From Gammaproteobacteria bacterium (lineage in GTDB: Bacteria > Pseudomonadota > Gammaproteobacteria > JAJFKO01), in contig JAJFKO010000071.1 of NCBI GenBank assembly GCA_021773175.1, positions 124,001 to 188,000 of the forward strand: 64,000 nucleotides of DNA, written 5' to 3'. Both the position numbers and the translations under genes were made by a program. Within the stretch, counting starts at the first letter, position 1. Each line of letters begins with the position of its first letter. A model generated the notes under the pieces. The model searched no databases. It was not told the DNA's origin and saw only the letters and a program-made list of their open reading frames with translations. Shown piece by piece: positions 36,858 to 46,698 of the stretch.

Positions 36858-38225
36858 ATGACCATCGAGACTATCAATCCTACCACTGGAAAAGTCATTA
36901 ATACTTATACTGAAATGACTAAACCTGAATTCGATAAGATCATTGATTCAACTCATCAAGCATATTTAGATTGGCGCAAGACTTCATTTCAAGAGCGCTC
37001 GCAAAAGATGTTAGTCGCAGCAGAAATACTACGCACGAATAAAACGGTATATGCTAAGTTAATGGCAGAAGAAATGGGTAAGCCTCTCGCTGCTGGTCAA
37101 GGTGAAATTGAAAAGTGTGCCTGGGTCTGTGAATATTATGCAGAAAATGCTGAGAAACATTTAGCGTCAGAAATGATTGAGACTGAAATGGCAAAAAGCT
37201 ATCGCAGCTATAGTCCGCTTGGTATTGTTTTCGCAATCATGCCGTGGAATTTTCCTTTCTGGCAAGTTTTTCGTTTTCTAGCTCCAACACTCATGGCTGG
37301 TAATGGTGCTTTATTAAAACATGCTCCAATTTGTACAGGAACAGGTTTTGCAATTGAAGAGATTATTAAACAAGCAGGTTTTCCAGAAAATTTATTTCGC
37401 CATTTAGTGGTTGATAATGAAGGCGCCGCTGAAGTTATTAGAAATTCAAAAGTCATTGCCGTCACGTTAACAGGCAGTGAAAGAGCTGGACAAGCTGTCG
37501 GTGCTGAAGCTGCTGGTAATTTGAAAAAAGTTGTTTTGGAACTTGGAGGCTGTGACCCTTATGTTATTTTAGAAGATGCGGACTTAGAAAAAGCAGCTGA
37601 AGCAATTGTCACTTCACGACTTAGTAATTCAGGTCAAGTCTGTATTGCGGCAAAGCGTGTTATTGCTGTTGATGCTGTTCACGATAAATTAAAAGATTTA
37701 GTACTACAAAAACTTGATCGCTTTGTAATGGGTGATCCATTACAGCCTCATGTTAACTTTGGTCCTTTAGCACGAAAAGATATTCGTGATGAAGTTCATA
37801 GCCAGGTTCAACAATCTATTGCTGCCGGAGCAAAGCTCATTGCTGGTGGTGAAATTCCTGACGATGATGGTTTCTATTACCCGCCAACCATGCTAGTAAA
37901 TATTAAGAAAGGCATGCTTGCTTATGATAAAGAAATCTTTGGTCCTGTTGTTGCTTTTCTAAAAGCTGCTGACGAACAAGAAGCGATTGAAATTGCCAAT
38001 GACACGCCTTATGGATTAGGTGGTGCGGTCTTTACTGAAGATTTAGCTAGAGGTGAACGCATTGCAAGAGATGAGATTCAAAGTGGTGCCTGCTTCGTGA
38101 ATACATTTGTAGCTTCTGATCCACGCTTACCATTTGGAGGCATTTACCAATCAGGCTATGGCCGCGAATTATCGAAAGAAGGTATTCGTGAGTTTATGAA
38201 TCTGAAAACGGTTTGTATAAAATAA
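36858..38225 (+). CDS. NAD(P)-dependent succinate-semialdehyde dehydrogenase
   Basis: This 455-residue aldehyde dehydrogenase oxidises succinate semialdehyde, or a related short semialdehyde, to the acid. Catalytic Cys262 (SGQVCIAAK) and general-base Glu228 (ELGGCDPYV) are present, with the PWNFPFWQ and LTGSERAGQAVG cofactor motifs. The shorter length compared with GabD (about 480 aa) and the YSPLGIVFAIMPWN start fit the Sad/GabD2-type subgroup. AAGGAG precedes the ATG. It is a lone gene that could serve 4-aminobutyrate use or a truncated TCA bypass; neither is shown by neighbours. Confidence 0.9.
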   Translation: MTIETINPTTGKVINTYTEMTKPEFDKIIDSTHQAYLDWRKTSFQERSQKMLVAAEILRTNKTVYAKLMAEEMGKPLAAGQGEIEKCAWVCEYYAENAEKHLASEMIETEMAKSYRSYSPLGIVFAIMPWNFPFWQVFRFLAPTLMAGNGALLKHAPICTGTGFAIEEIIKQAGFPENLFRHLVVDNEGAAEVIRNSKVIAVTLTGSERAGQAVGAEAAGNLKKVVLELGGCDPYVILEDADLEKAAEAIVTSRLSNSGQVCIAAKRVIAVDAVHDKLKDLVLQKLDRFVMGDPLQPHVNFGPLARKDIRDEVHSQVQQSIAAGAKLIAGGEIPDDDGFYYPPTMLVNIKKGMLAYDKEIFGPVVAFLKAADEQEAIEIANDTPYGLGGAVFTEDLARGERIARDEIQSGACFVNTFVASDPRLPFGGIYQSGYGRELSKEGIREFMNLKTVCIK

Positions 38226-38291
38226 TGTTAACGCTCTTCGAACGTATGCAATGCCGACGTTCGAGGAGCAATCTGATGGAAACAACAAAAC

Positions 38292-38840
38292 ATGGCCATA
38301 CGTAGAATTATTTTCTTACTCTTGTTGGTTATCTTTGCTTATATCGTTTATGTGGTAGTCAGTTACGTGAGCAATGAAACCTATCATCAACCATCTACAA
38401 CATCGACCAACATACAGATCTTTAAAGAAGATGGTTCTACGACAGCTATTCAAGGCTATAGCAAAAAGACTATTGTTTCACACACAGTAAGAGATTGCTT
38501 TCTAGTATTATTAAAAAAAGGAACTGTTATCTCACTCTATAGCAAATTAAGTCCGCAACCTTCAAACTCACTACAACAGTTTCAACATGATTTTCCACAG
38601 TTACGCTTAATCTGCTTTCATAATGAAACTCAAAAAGCAGGAAACCTTAGCAACTTAAAAGACAGCGGTATCAAAAGCGTTCAATACCAATATGTAAAAG
38701 ATAAACTTTTAGCAACGGGGATTTTACTGAATGGTGAGAAAGTTCCGTTATACATTGCACCCGAAAGCTTTATTAAACAATTAGGTCAAAAGAAAGAAAA
38801 TAACCCTGATACTTTGCCAAGTATTGAAAATCAAAAATAA
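38292..38840 (+). CDS. Unknown 182-aa protein with one N-terminal membrane anchor
   Basis: I do not recognise this protein. Residues 5-27 (RIIFLLLLVIFAYIVYVVV) form one membrane helix or uncleaved signal, so the remaining soluble part, which contains two cysteines, probably lies in the periplasm. The C-terminal tail is hydrophilic. It follows the semialdehyde dehydrogenase by 66 bases on the same strand. Confidence 0.6.
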   Translation: MAIRRIIFLLLLVIFAYIVYVVVSYVSNETYHQPSTTSTNIQIFKEDGSTTAIQGYSKKTIVSHTVRDCFLVLLKKGTVISLYSKLSPQPSNSLQQFQHDFPQLRLICFHNETQKAGNLSNLKDSGIKSVQYQYVKDKLLATGILLNGEKVPLYIAPESFIKQLGQKKENNPDTLPSIENQK

Positions 38841-38858
38841 TAGGTTTTCTTATGGAAT

Positions 38859-38901
38859 AATATTCCGCAGTAAATATGCTGTAATTTCACTGCGGAATAT
38901 T
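38859..38901. terminator. Inverted repeat between convergent genes
   Basis: AATATTCCGCAGT (38859-38871) and its exact complement (38889-38901) form a 13-bp stem with a 17-base loop. It sits between the unknown 182-aa gene and the convergent DksA-like gene, where a bidirectional terminator would be expected. No long T run follows on either strand, so it is not a textbook intrinsic terminator. Confidence 0.5.
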
Positions 38902-38928
38902 TAAATAAGGACACAATCAGATAAAGAA

Positions 38929-40059
38929 TTACATCGAGCGCTGGCGCTCTTTGATTTCATCCATGGTTTTACAGTCAATACACAATACTGCTGTTGGCCG
39001 TGCTTCTAAACGACGAATTCCAATATCGATACCACACATTTCACAGAAACCATAATCATCTTCTTCAATACGCTGTATTGCTTCATCAATTTTACGAATT
39101 AATTTACGCTCACGATCACGAGTACGTAATTCTAAACTAAATTCTTCTTCTTGTGATGCGCGGTCAGTAGGATCAGGGAAGTTAGCCGCATCATCTTTCA
39201 TGTGATGCACTGTTTTATCAACCTCTTCCATTAAACTTTGTTTCCAAGCAATCAAAACTATACGGAAATGTTGTTTTTGCGTTTCATTCATATACTCTTC
39301 ATTTTTGCGTGGCTGGTAAGGTAAGATATCGCCAAAAACCGGTACTTGCTGTGATTTAGGAATTGCTTTTTCAGTTACTTTTGCCGTTGCTTTCGCTTTT
39401 TTCTTCATTTCTTCTACCAAATTTATTTCGGTTTTACCAACAATATTTAAGTTGATTTTACCTATTTTTGGCTGAATATTCGTAACTTTACTCGTTTCTG
39501 TAGCAGCAGTTTTCTTAGTTGCTGCTTTTTTAGTTGTTGTTGCCTTCTTCGCCACGACTGCTTCTTTAGCTTTTTTAGTCGTTGTCGTCTTTGCACTTGC
39601 TGGTGAGACGGTCTTTGTAGCTTTAACTGCTACTTTCTTTGTCACCTTTGCTGGTTTTTTTACGGCTGTAGTTGTCTTTTTCGCTGTTGTCGATGTTTTC
39701 TTTGTCACTGCTTTTGAGGCCTTCGTTGTTACTGTTTTTTTCTTAGCTGTCGTCGCCTTTACTGGCTTCTTACTAGCTGCGGTTGGTTTCGTTGTAGATT
39801 TCTTAGTGGCTTTGACTGACGCTGTTTTTTTAACTGCTGTTTTTGCTGTTGCTTTTTTAGCTGCAGGTTTAACAGCAGCTTTTGTCGAAGTCTTGGTTCG
39901 ACTAGTTGTTTTCGTCGCTGTTTTCTTAGCTTTACTAGGCGCTACTGGCTTTTTTGTTGTTTTAGCAGGTTTAGCTGCCTTCGTCGCTGTCTTAGAGGGC
40001 GTTTTTTTCTTCGCTGTTGTCGTTTTACTTGTCGCTTTTTTCCTTGTCGTTACAGCCAT
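38929..40059 (-). CDS. dksA: DksA transcription factor with histone H1-like N-terminal extension
   Basis: DksA binds RNA polymerase through its secondary channel and, with ppGpp, reprograms transcription in starvation. Residues about 226-376 match full-length DksA: the coiled-coil tip DxxDxA (Asp296, Asp299, Ala301) and all four zinc cysteines (Cys339, 342, 360, 363), then RRLEARPTA and CIDCK. E. coli DksA is 151 aa, so about 225 residues are added at the N terminus. Most of the extension (1-195) is Lys/Ala/Thr-rich with KKA, KKT and PAK repeats, like histone H1 tails or AlgP. This part should bind nucleic acid non-specifically. A short hydrophobic stretch (INLNIVGKTEINLVEEM) links the two. 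Confidence 0.92.
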   Translation of the reverse strand: MAVTTRKKATSKTTTAKKKTPSKTATKAAKPAKTTKKPVAPSKAKKTATKTTSRTKTSTKAAVKPAAKKATAKTAVKKTASVKATKKSTTKPTAASKKPVKATTAKKKTVTTKASKAVTKKTSTTAKKTTTAVKKPAKVTKKVAVKATKTVSPASAKTTTTKKAKEAVVAKKATTTKKAATKKTAATETSKVTNIQPKIGKINLNIVGKTEINLVEEMKKKAKATAKVTEKAIPKSQQVPVFGDILPYQPRKNEEYMNETQKQHFRIVLIAWKQSLMEEVDKTVHHMKDDAANFPDPTDRASQEEEFSLELRTRDRERKLIRKIDEAIQRIEEDDYGFCEMCGIDIGIRRLEARPTAVLCIDCKTMDEIKERQRSM

Positions 40060-40273
40060 AACAGATCCCCCGTTAAGTTATATCGCCTTGCCTATTCATA
40101 CTGACTCGCGATACTCATTCATAATGTATAAAAATAGTTAACTATTCAGCAAAAATCCAGTTTATTTTAATTGTTTTTAAATATTTAGCACATATATTGC
40201 TTTCAATGCTGTTTTTACTGGAAACTTACGCAAAACCTGCGTGAATGTAGCAGCATCAGGCTTATTGTCAAGT

Positions 40274-41122
40274 TTATTTTTCTACTGGGAGCTGTCCAAC
40301 CGTGACACGATCTAGATTCGCTAAATCTTGGTAAGTGACAATATTTTGGAAACCTGCAAACTGTAGTAATTCCCGTGTTGCTGCGCCTTGTTGATAACCA
40401 TGTTCTAACAATAACCAGCCCCTATCAAGTAAGTACTTTCCTGCATTAACAATAATCTCTTTCAGTGCAGCAAAACCAACATCTGCTGCGGCTAATGCCG
40501 CTTTAGGTTCATAAGATATACTGGTTCTGTGTAAATGCGGATCATCTTCAGCAATATATGGAGGATTACTAATAATAACGTGAAAACGTTTATTTGGAAC
40601 ATCACTAAACCAATTACTCAAATAAAACGCAATATTATTTACTTGTAAACACCGAGCATTATCTCTTGCGATTGTTAAGGCTGATTCATGCAAATCCGTA
40701 GCATTAATATACCATTGCGGTTTTTCTTTCGCTAAAGCGATAGCGATAGCACCAGAACCCGTACCTAGCTCAAGTATATCTGCCTGCTTATAATTACTTA
40801 ATACATCCAAAGTTAACTCGACTAACATTTCAGTTTCGGGACGAGGAATAAGAACAGCGTCATTAACCATGAAGTCAAGTGACCAAAATTCACAATGGCC
40901 TATAAGATAAGCAATAGGTTCGAGCTGCTTGCGACGCTTAACAAGTGAAACAAAATTTTGATAAATATCGTTAAGAATAATTTCTTCTGGCCAAGTATAC
41001 AGAAAACTACGCGGTTTATTTAAACAATGAGCTAATAATACCTCGGCATCAAGTCGTGCAGTATTTGAGACGTCGACTAATTCGTAAACAGCTTGCTGCA
41101 AAACAATTTCAATGGTTTTCAT
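40274..41122 (-). CDS. prmC: Release factor glutamine methyltransferase PrmC (HemK)
   Basis: PrmC methylates the Gln of the GGQ motif in peptide-release factors RF1 and RF2, which raises termination efficiency. This 282-residue protein has an N-terminal helical domain and a class-I SAM methyltransferase domain: LELGTGSGAIAIALA binds SAM, and the substrate-binding NPPYIAED follows. The gene begins 1 base after the prfA stop (41124), so the enzyme and its substrate are encoded together, the normal gammaproteobacterial order. Confidence 0.95.
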   Translation of the reverse strand: MKTIEIVLQQAVYELVDVSNTARLDAEVLLAHCLNKPRSFLYTWPEEIILNDIYQNFVSLVKRRKQLEPIAYLIGHCEFWSLDFMVNDAVLIPRPETEMLVELTLDVLSNYKQADILELGTGSGAIAIALAKEKPQWYINATDLHESALTIARDNARCLQVNNIAFYLSNWFSDVPNKRFHVIISNPPYIAEDDPHLHRTSISYEPKAALAAADVGFAALKEIIVNAGKYLLDRGWLLLEHGYQQGAATRELLQFAGFQNIVTYQDLANLDRVTVGQLPVEK

Positions 41123-41123
41123 A

Positions 41124-42218
41124 TTAAACCGTATCTTTACCTGATAATGTTGCTAACTGTTCCGCTTGATATTCACGAATTAATGGTTGTACAACTTGCC
41201 CTAAAGCTCCATCCATGAATTCATCAAGCTTATACAGTGTTAAGTTGATGCGATGATCAGTAACTCGACCTTGCGGATAATTATAAGTGCGAATACGCTC
41301 TGAGCGATCACCACTACCGACTAAACTTTTACGCGTTTGCGCTTGTTCGGTTTTTTGTTGTTGCAATTGCACATCTAATAGCTTTGTTTTCAGTAATGAC
41401 ATCGCTCGTGCTTTATTCTTATGTTGGGAACGTTCATCTTGACACTCAACAACAATACCAGAAGTTAAATGGGTAATTCGAATAGCAGAATCAGTTTTAT
41501 TAACATGTTGTCCGCCAGCACCTGATGCTCGAAAGGTATCAATACGCAAATCACTAGTATCGATATCAACATCATCAATTTCTTCTGCTTCAGGCATAAT
41601 AGCAACAGTACAAGCAGAAGTATGAATACGTCCTTGTGATTCTGTTGTTGGAACACGTTGAACACGATGTGCACCAGACTCAAATTTTAATTCTGAGTAA
41701 ACACCTTGGCCAACAATACGTGAAATAATTTCTTTAAAACCGCCATGATCACCTTCGTTCTGACTAATCACTTCCACACGCCAACCTTGCTGTTCAGCAT
41801 AACGACTATACATACGAAATAAATCACCAGCGAAAATTGCGGCTTCATCGCCACCTGTTCCGGCACGAACTTCCAAGAAAATATTTTTATCGTCATTGGG
41901 GTCACGAGGTAGTAACAACAACTGTAGTTCTTGTTCTAATGCTGTATAGCGTTCTTCAGCATCGGCAATTTCTTCTTTAGCTAAGGCAACAACATCAGGG
42001 TCATCATCTTCGAGCAAGGCTTGATCCGCTGCAATTAACTCTTCAATCTCTTTGTACGATTTATAGCACTGTACAATATTTTCTAAATCAGCATATTCTT
42101 TGGAGTAATCACGATATTGATTTTGATCATTGATAATTTCAGGATCCGCCAATAAAGCGGCTATTTCTTCATGCCTTTCCAGTAATCTTTCTAACTTTTC
42201 TCGAATTGAAGTTTTCAT
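41124..42218 (-). CDS. prfA: Peptide chain release factor 1
   Basis: RF1 recognises UAA and UAG stop codons and triggers peptide release on the ribosome. This 364-residue protein carries the codon-recognition PxT motif ([12 protein letters not shown]1-type PTT) and the catalytic GGQ loop ([15 protein letters not shown]). Length is near the usual 360. It is followed directly by prmC, which modifies its GGQ glutamine. It is preceded by pmbA on the same strand, separated by 6 bases. Confidence 0.97.
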   Translation of the reverse strand: MKTSIREKLERLLERHEEIAALLADPEIINDQNQYRDYSKEYADLENIVQCYKSYKEIEELIAADQALLEDDDPDVVALAKEEIADAEERYTALEQELQLLLLPRDPNDDKNIFLEVRAGTGGDEAAIFAGDLFRMYSRYAEQQGWRVEVISQNEGDHGGFKEIISRIVGQGVYSELKFESGAHRVQRVPTTESQGRIHTSACTVAIMPEAEEIDDVDIDTSDLRIDTFRASGAGGQHVNKTDSAIRITHLTSGIVVECQDERSQHKNKARAMSLLKTKLLDVQLQQQKTEQAQTRKSLVGSGDRSERIRTYNYPQGRVTDHRINLTLYKLDEFMDGALGQVVQPLIREYQAEQLATLSGKDTV

Positions 42219-42224
42219 ATTTTC

Positions 42225-43589
42225 TTATTTACCTGCAACAGTCATACGATCTATCAAAACTGAACCGCTGCAAACATTACTGCGATAATCGACATCATTG
42301 GCAATAGCAACCATACCTTGGAACATATCACGCAAATTACTAGCGACTGTAATTTCGTGTACAGGATACTGTATTTCACCATTCTCAACCCAAAAACCAC
42401 AAGCACCAAGAGAATAGTCACCCGTTAAAATATTAACACCATGGCCCATAGTTTCTGTAACTAATAAACCTCGATGCATTTGCTTTACTAATTCTGTCAA
42501 TGATAAATCACTGTGCGTTATACGCACATTATGGACGCCACCCGCATTCGCCGTTGAGCTTAAGCCAAGTTTGCGTGATGAATAACTACTTAGAATATAA
42601 GATTCAAGCAAACCATCTCGAACAAAAACTTGCTCTGGTAAGGTTGCAATACCTTCACCATCAAACGCAGTACTGCCTAAACCTTGTAGAATATGAGGAT
42701 GCTCACTTATCGTGATATGTTTTGGAAATATAGTTTTACCAAGATGATCGACTAAAAATGTTGTTTTACGATAAAGATTACCACCACTAACTGCGGCGAG
42801 AAATTTAGAGAACAGACTCTTCGCTATATCTGCTTTAAAGATAACGGGTACCTGGCATGTTGACATACTTTTTGCATTTAATCGCTGTAAACTACGTTTA
42901 GCAGCACTGTTTGCCACCTCATCAAATGCAAGCAGATTTTCAGCTTTGCGAGATACTGTAAAATCATAATCACGCTGCATATCTTCAGCATCTTGAGCAA
43001 TAACACAACAGCTTAAACTATGTCGCGTTAATGATGATTTGCCAATAAAACCATGAGTATTGGCATAAACATGATGAAAGTTTGCCGTTGAAATACTCGC
43101 ACCTTCGGAGTTTGTAATTTTTGCATCATAGTCTCGTGCTTTCTGTTCACAATCAAGCGCAAGTTTGATTGCTGCATCCGGCTCGATATCCCATGGATGA
43201 TATAAATCAAGGTCAGGAAATTGCATCGCCATTCTGTCTTTATCTGCAAGTCCAACATAATCATCTTCAGCTATGAGCTTGGCTATATCACAGGCCGCTT
43301 GCACCGCGCTATCAAGAGATTCTGTACGGGTATCAGATGTATTTGCCGTGCCTTTACGCTTGCCAAAATAAACATTGATGTTTGCGCCTTTATCGCGATT
43401 ATGTTCAACAACATCGACACCACCCATGCGCACATTAACATTAAAGCCTTCATTAAAACTGAGATTTACATCAGCACTAGAACAGCCTTGCTGCTTGGCT
43501 TTGTTAAGAATATACTCAGCAATATTTGCTAAATTCTGTTGAATTAACAGAGGATCTTCCCCTGTCTCATGATCAGCTTTTAAACTCAT
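42225..43589 (-). CDS. pmbA: PmbA (TldE), partner subunit of the TldD/E protease
   Basis: PmbA/TldE pairs with TldD to form a metalloprotease that trims modified peptides (for example microcin B17 leader removal in E. coli). This 454-residue protein shows the PmbA half-family pattern: RMGGVDVVEHNRDKG near the start, TRTESLDSAVQAA, and FWVENGEIQYPVHEITVASNL near the end. PmbA lacks the zinc-binding HExxxH found in TldD. Length is normal. The tldD gene lies about 1 kb upstream on the same strand, separated by an unknown gene. The prfA-prmC pair follows directly. Confidence 0.95.
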   Translation of the reverse strand: MSLKADHETGEDPLLIQQNLANIAEYILNKAKQQGCSSADVNLSFNEGFNVNVRMGGVDVVEHNRDKGANINVYFGKRKGTANTSDTRTESLDSAVQAACDIAKLIAEDDYVGLADKDRMAMQFPDLDLYHPWDIEPDAAIKLALDCEQKARDYDAKITNSEGASISTANFHHVYANTHGFIGKSSLTRHSLSCCVIAQDAEDMQRDYDFTVSRKAENLLAFDEVANSAAKRSLQRLNAKSMSTCQVPVIFKADIAKSLFSKFLAAVSGGNLYRKTTFLVDHLGKTIFPKHITISEHPHILQGLGSTAFDGEGIATLPEQVFVRDGLLESYILSSYSSRKLGLSSTANAGGVHNVRITHSDLSLTELVKQMHRGLLVTETMGHGVNILTGDYSLGACGFWVENGEIQYPVHEITVASNLRDMFQGMVAIANDVDYRSNVCSGSVLIDRMTVAGK

Positions 43590-43649
43590 GGAATTGATGC
43601 CCTTGGATATACTTGTAGCGATTTACGTAAGCAAGATTAAATTTCAATG

Positions 43650-44402
43650 CTAAACAAAATGGCCGCCATTCTGAATGTCAGTCTTTTCCTGTTTGGATAA
43701 ATGAGGCCATGCACTTAGCAATATGCGACCAGCACTACGTTCAGCAACAACGCGTTGATGAGTTTCCCAAGGCCATTCATCATTGGTAAATAATCCCATC
43801 ACAATTGCAACAACTAAAGCAATGGCAACAGCGATACCTAATTTTTCCCAATGAAACCATTTAACGATATGATTAACACGTTGTGCAGCAGTTGTTGATA
43901 CTTGTTCGACATGTTCACAACCATCATCAACGAGTTTCTTGAAATATTCAATACGTAAAGAACGTAAGAGTCGCGTAATACGTTTCTCTGCTTCTTCAGT
44001 AACCTTATCAATGTGATTTATTTTTTCGTCTGTAACACGAGTAAACACATCATTCTGTTCACGAACTAAAGCTAAATGTTCACGTCCCTGCTGTAATGCT
44101 TCTAACGCAGAAACACGAAAACGAGCAACCCCAACGGAGGTCATCATTTCTTGGAATTCACCTAAAATATTTTTCACTTCATGAATTTGGGAATTGAATT
44201 CATGGCGATAGGTTTGCATTTCGTTTTTGCGTTCCGTCTCTTCTTCTTCAAGTTTATTGACGGCAGCTTCTTGCACTGCGATAAAATCAGCAATATGTTG
44301 TGTTAAATGCCGAAATTTATTATCAATATTCCCCGTTGAATTGCCTCGCTCACTAAAATCAGCAAAATCATCCGGACTCGCAGTAGCACCAATATCACTC
44401 AT
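43650..44402 (-). CDS. Unknown 250-aa membrane-anchored coiled-coil protein
   Basis: I do not recognise this protein. Residues about 35-150 are charged and helical with heptad-like spacing (KLEEEETERKNEMQTYRHEF). One membrane helix follows at about 188-205 (LGIAVAIALVVAIVMGLF), then a short soluble tail containing AWPHLSKQEK. The overall arrangement recalls accessory proteins of conjugative or mobilisation systems, which often end similarly, but I cannot confirm this. It sits between pmbA and tldD, whose products normally act together, so its insertion there is unusual. Confidence 0.6.
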   Translation of the reverse strand: MSDIGATASPDDFADFSERGNSTGNIDNKFRHLTQHIADFIAVQEAAVNKLEEEETERKNEMQTYRHEFNSQIHEVKNILGEFQEMMTSVGVARFRVSALEALQQGREHLALVREQNDVFTRVTDEKINHIDKVTEEAEKRITRLLRSLRIEYFKKLVDDGCEHVEQVSTTAAQRVNHIVKWFHWEKLGIAVAIALVVAIVMGLFTNDEWPWETHQRVVAERSAGRILLSAWPHLSKQEKTDIQNGGHFV

Positions 44403-44594
44403 GGCATAAACCCCTTATTCATTACTTAGAACTTTAGTCCTATATTCTTTTTTAATTAGAACCCTAATAGCTCTATTGTTATATTCATGCCCCAACACCG
44501 TATCGGTTAATTTAACCTTAGTTAGTCATTTAATCAATTACTAACATTAAAATTAACTCGATTAACGCTTACAAATCGGAAAGATATTGAACAA

Positions 44595-46034
44595 TCAAGC
44601 GTTCGTGCCACCAACCGTTAATTCATCAATCTTTAATGTGGGTTGGCCAACACCAACAGGCACTGACTGGCCTTCTTTGCCACAAATACCAACACCGCTA
44701 TCTAAAGCAAGATCATTGCCCACCATAGAGACTTTGGTTAGAACATCTGAACCACATCCAATTAGCATAGCACCTTTGACCGGGTAAGTTACTTTGCCAT
44801 TCTCAATCATATAAGCTTCACTGGTAGAAAATACAAACTTACCAGAAGTAATATCAACTTGGCCACCACCGAAGTTGGGAGCATATAAACCTTTTTCAAC
44901 TGACTGAATAATTTCCTCTGGTGTGTATTGCCCCGCCAACATATAAGTATTCGTCATACGCGGCATCGGTAAATGAGCATAGGATTCACGACGTCCATTT
45001 CCCGTTGACTTTTCACCCATCAAACCGGCATTAAACTTATCTTGCATATAGCTACGCAAAATACCATCTTCGATTAAAACAGTTCTTTGTGCGGGAGTAC
45101 CTTCATCATCAACTTGCAATGAACCACGACGATTAACAACAGTCGCATCATCCACAATTGTACAACCAGGTGCGGCAATACGTTCACCAATGCGTCCAGA
45201 AAAAGCAGAGCTACCTTTACGATTAAAGTCTCCTTCTAAACCATGGCCAATCGCCTCATGCAATAATATTCCCGGCCAACCCGGCCCAAGCACTACCGGC
45301 ATCACTCCTGCTGGTGCAGGTTTAGCATCTAGTGCAACTAATGCTTGCCGCACTGCTTCATTAACAGTTTGCTCAATACATTCGTCATCAAACATGCTGT
45401 AATCAAGGCGTGCGCCACAACCAGAATAAGCTGATTCACGTTGGCCATTTTGTTCGACAATAACAGAGACATCAAGTCGTACTAATGGACGCAGATCAGC
45501 AGCCAAAGAACCATCGGTTGCCATGACCATCATAACTTCATAAAGACCAGATAAATTTGCCATAACTTGTTTTACGCGCGAATCTTTTTGCCGAGCTAAG
45601 CGATCAACTTTCTGTAACAATGCAATTTTGTCTGTTGCCGTTAAGCTTGGTAACGGATTTACACTTGGATATAAAAGATCTTTTTTTGGTCGCTGCCAAG
45701 CTTGTAGTTTTCCAGCACCACCATGATAGGCAATACTGCGTGCAGATTTTGCCGCATCTTCTAAAGCCGGTAAAATAATATCGTCGGAATAAGCAAAGCC
45801 GGTTTTCTCACCACACATAGCCCTAACACCAACACCACGGTCAATGGTATAACTGCCATTTTTGACAATGCCATCTTCTATGCCCCAACCTTCATGCCAA
45901 ATTGCTTGAAAATATAAATCAGCGGCATCTACTTGATGGCCGAGAATAGATTCTAAAATTTTGGTTAAATCGTTTTGTGATAAACCTGCTGGTTCGAGTA
46001 AAGTTTGTTGCGCTAAACTTAGATGATCGTTCAT
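44595..46034 (-). CDS. tldD: TldD metalloprotease subunit
   Basis: TldD is the catalytic half of the TldD/E protease that degrades or matures modified peptides. The zinc motif [11 protein letters not shown] (HExxxH) is present in the middle of the chain, with metal and substrate motifs [17 protein letters not shown] and [12 protein letters not shown] around it. An in-frame ATG lies 17 codons upstream (46085) and would add a hydrophobic stretch. The ATG at 46034 gives 479 residues, starting [10 protein letters not shown] as in E. coli TldD, and is preferred. The pmbA partner is downstream on the same strand. Confidence 0.95.
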   Translation of the reverse strand: MNDHLSLAQQTLLEPAGLSQNDLTKILESILGHQVDAADLYFQAIWHEGWGIEDGIVKNGSYTIDRGVGVRAMCGEKTGFAYSDDIILPALEDAAKSARSIAYHGGAGKLQAWQRPKKDLLYPSVNPLPSLTATDKIALLQKVDRLARQKDSRVKQVMANLSGLYEVMMVMATDGSLAADLRPLVRLDVSVIVEQNGQRESAYSGCGARLDYSMFDDECIEQTVNEAVRQALVALDAKPAPAGVMPVVLGPGWPGILLHEAIGHGLEGDFNRKGSSAFSGRIGERIAAPGCTIVDDATVVNRRGSLQVDDEGTPAQRTVLIEDGILRSYMQDKFNAGLMGEKSTGNGRRESYAHLPMPRMTNTYMLAGQYTPEEIIQSVEKGLYAPNFGGGQVDITSGKFVFSTSEAYMIENGKVTYPVKGAMLIGCGSDVLTKVSMVGNDLALDSGVGICGKEGQSVPVGVGQPTLKIDELTVGGTNA

Positions 46035-46163
46035 TATTAGGCCTAATCCGATAATTGCTACACAAAGTTTAGAGGATATATGCAAAATGCTTGGGTAGCA
46101 AAAATCTTTTTAGGTTTCTTAGTAATACCAATACAGCGCTAAATAATAGCTAACAGACTTTGC

Positions 46164-46658
46164 TCAACCTAGTGTTAATGGACAGCTATGAGGATTAGCA
46201 TTAAAACTCTTACAAGTTAAAGCTCCTTGTGGATAAGGACCACTCCCATCAACTTGCCAACCATATGACGGATTAAGAAAACTTGAGTTTGCAACAATAT
46301 TACTGTTTTCTATGGGAACATATAAAATGTACTGTTCATTATTATCTGCATACAAAGCAAATGGTAAAGACCCACCAGAATCTCTTGCATCTGTTTTGGA
46401 ATACGATTTTGCATAAGCTTTAACTTTAGCAAATAAAAAAACCTTTGTTGTATTCTTCGGTAAAACATTCATGAAAATCAGTCTATATCGCAAATGTAAT
46501 GCACTACTCCCGTCAACATGACAATCAGGATAAATAGTATCATTGCCATGACAGATAATTTTTGCAGGTAAATAAATGCTTGTTGATGACGCAGATGCAA
46601 ATTGACTCATTAGCAGCATAACCATAGTAAAGATAGATAGAGTTAATATTTTTTTCAT
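46164..46658 (-). CDS. Small secreted cysteine-containing protein, paralogue 2
   Basis: This 164-residue protein has a signal peptide (hydrophobic stretch ending SQFASASS). The mature part has cysteine pairs (ICHGNDTIYPDC and LTCKSFNANPHSC), which suggest disulfides, as expected in the periplasm or outside the cell. It shares layout with the gene just upstream (46699-47175): a Cys pair near the start, a G-W-x-V-D-x-G-P region, and a Cys pair near the end. The start at 46658 (GAGCG before it) is better than the longer in-frame ATG at 46742. Function unknown. Confidence 0.6.
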   Translation of the reverse strand: MKKILTLSIFTMVMLLMSQFASASSTSIYLPAKIICHGNDTIYPDCHVDGSSALHLRYRLIFMNVLPKNTTKVFLFAKVKAYAKSYSKTDARDSGGSLPFALYADNNEQYILYVPIENSNIVANSSFLNPSYGWQVDGSGPYPQGALTCKSFNANPHSCPLTLG

Positions 46659-46698
46659 AGTTATATCGCTCGTTGTAATGTTTATTGTTAACTGTACA

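Noticed and set aside
39806-40141. Long hydrophobic open frame on the plus strand (111 codons) inside the DksA-like gene
   Set aside because: It is the complement of the Lys/Ala-rich tail. A Lys/Ala/Thr-rich coding strand automatically gives a Val/Ala/Leu frame on the other strand. It has no ribosome site and no recognisable domain.
40060-40273. Possible small RNA or gene between the DksA-like and prmC genes
   Set aside because: About 210 bases with only a weak 5-bp hairpin and no convincing frame or promoter.
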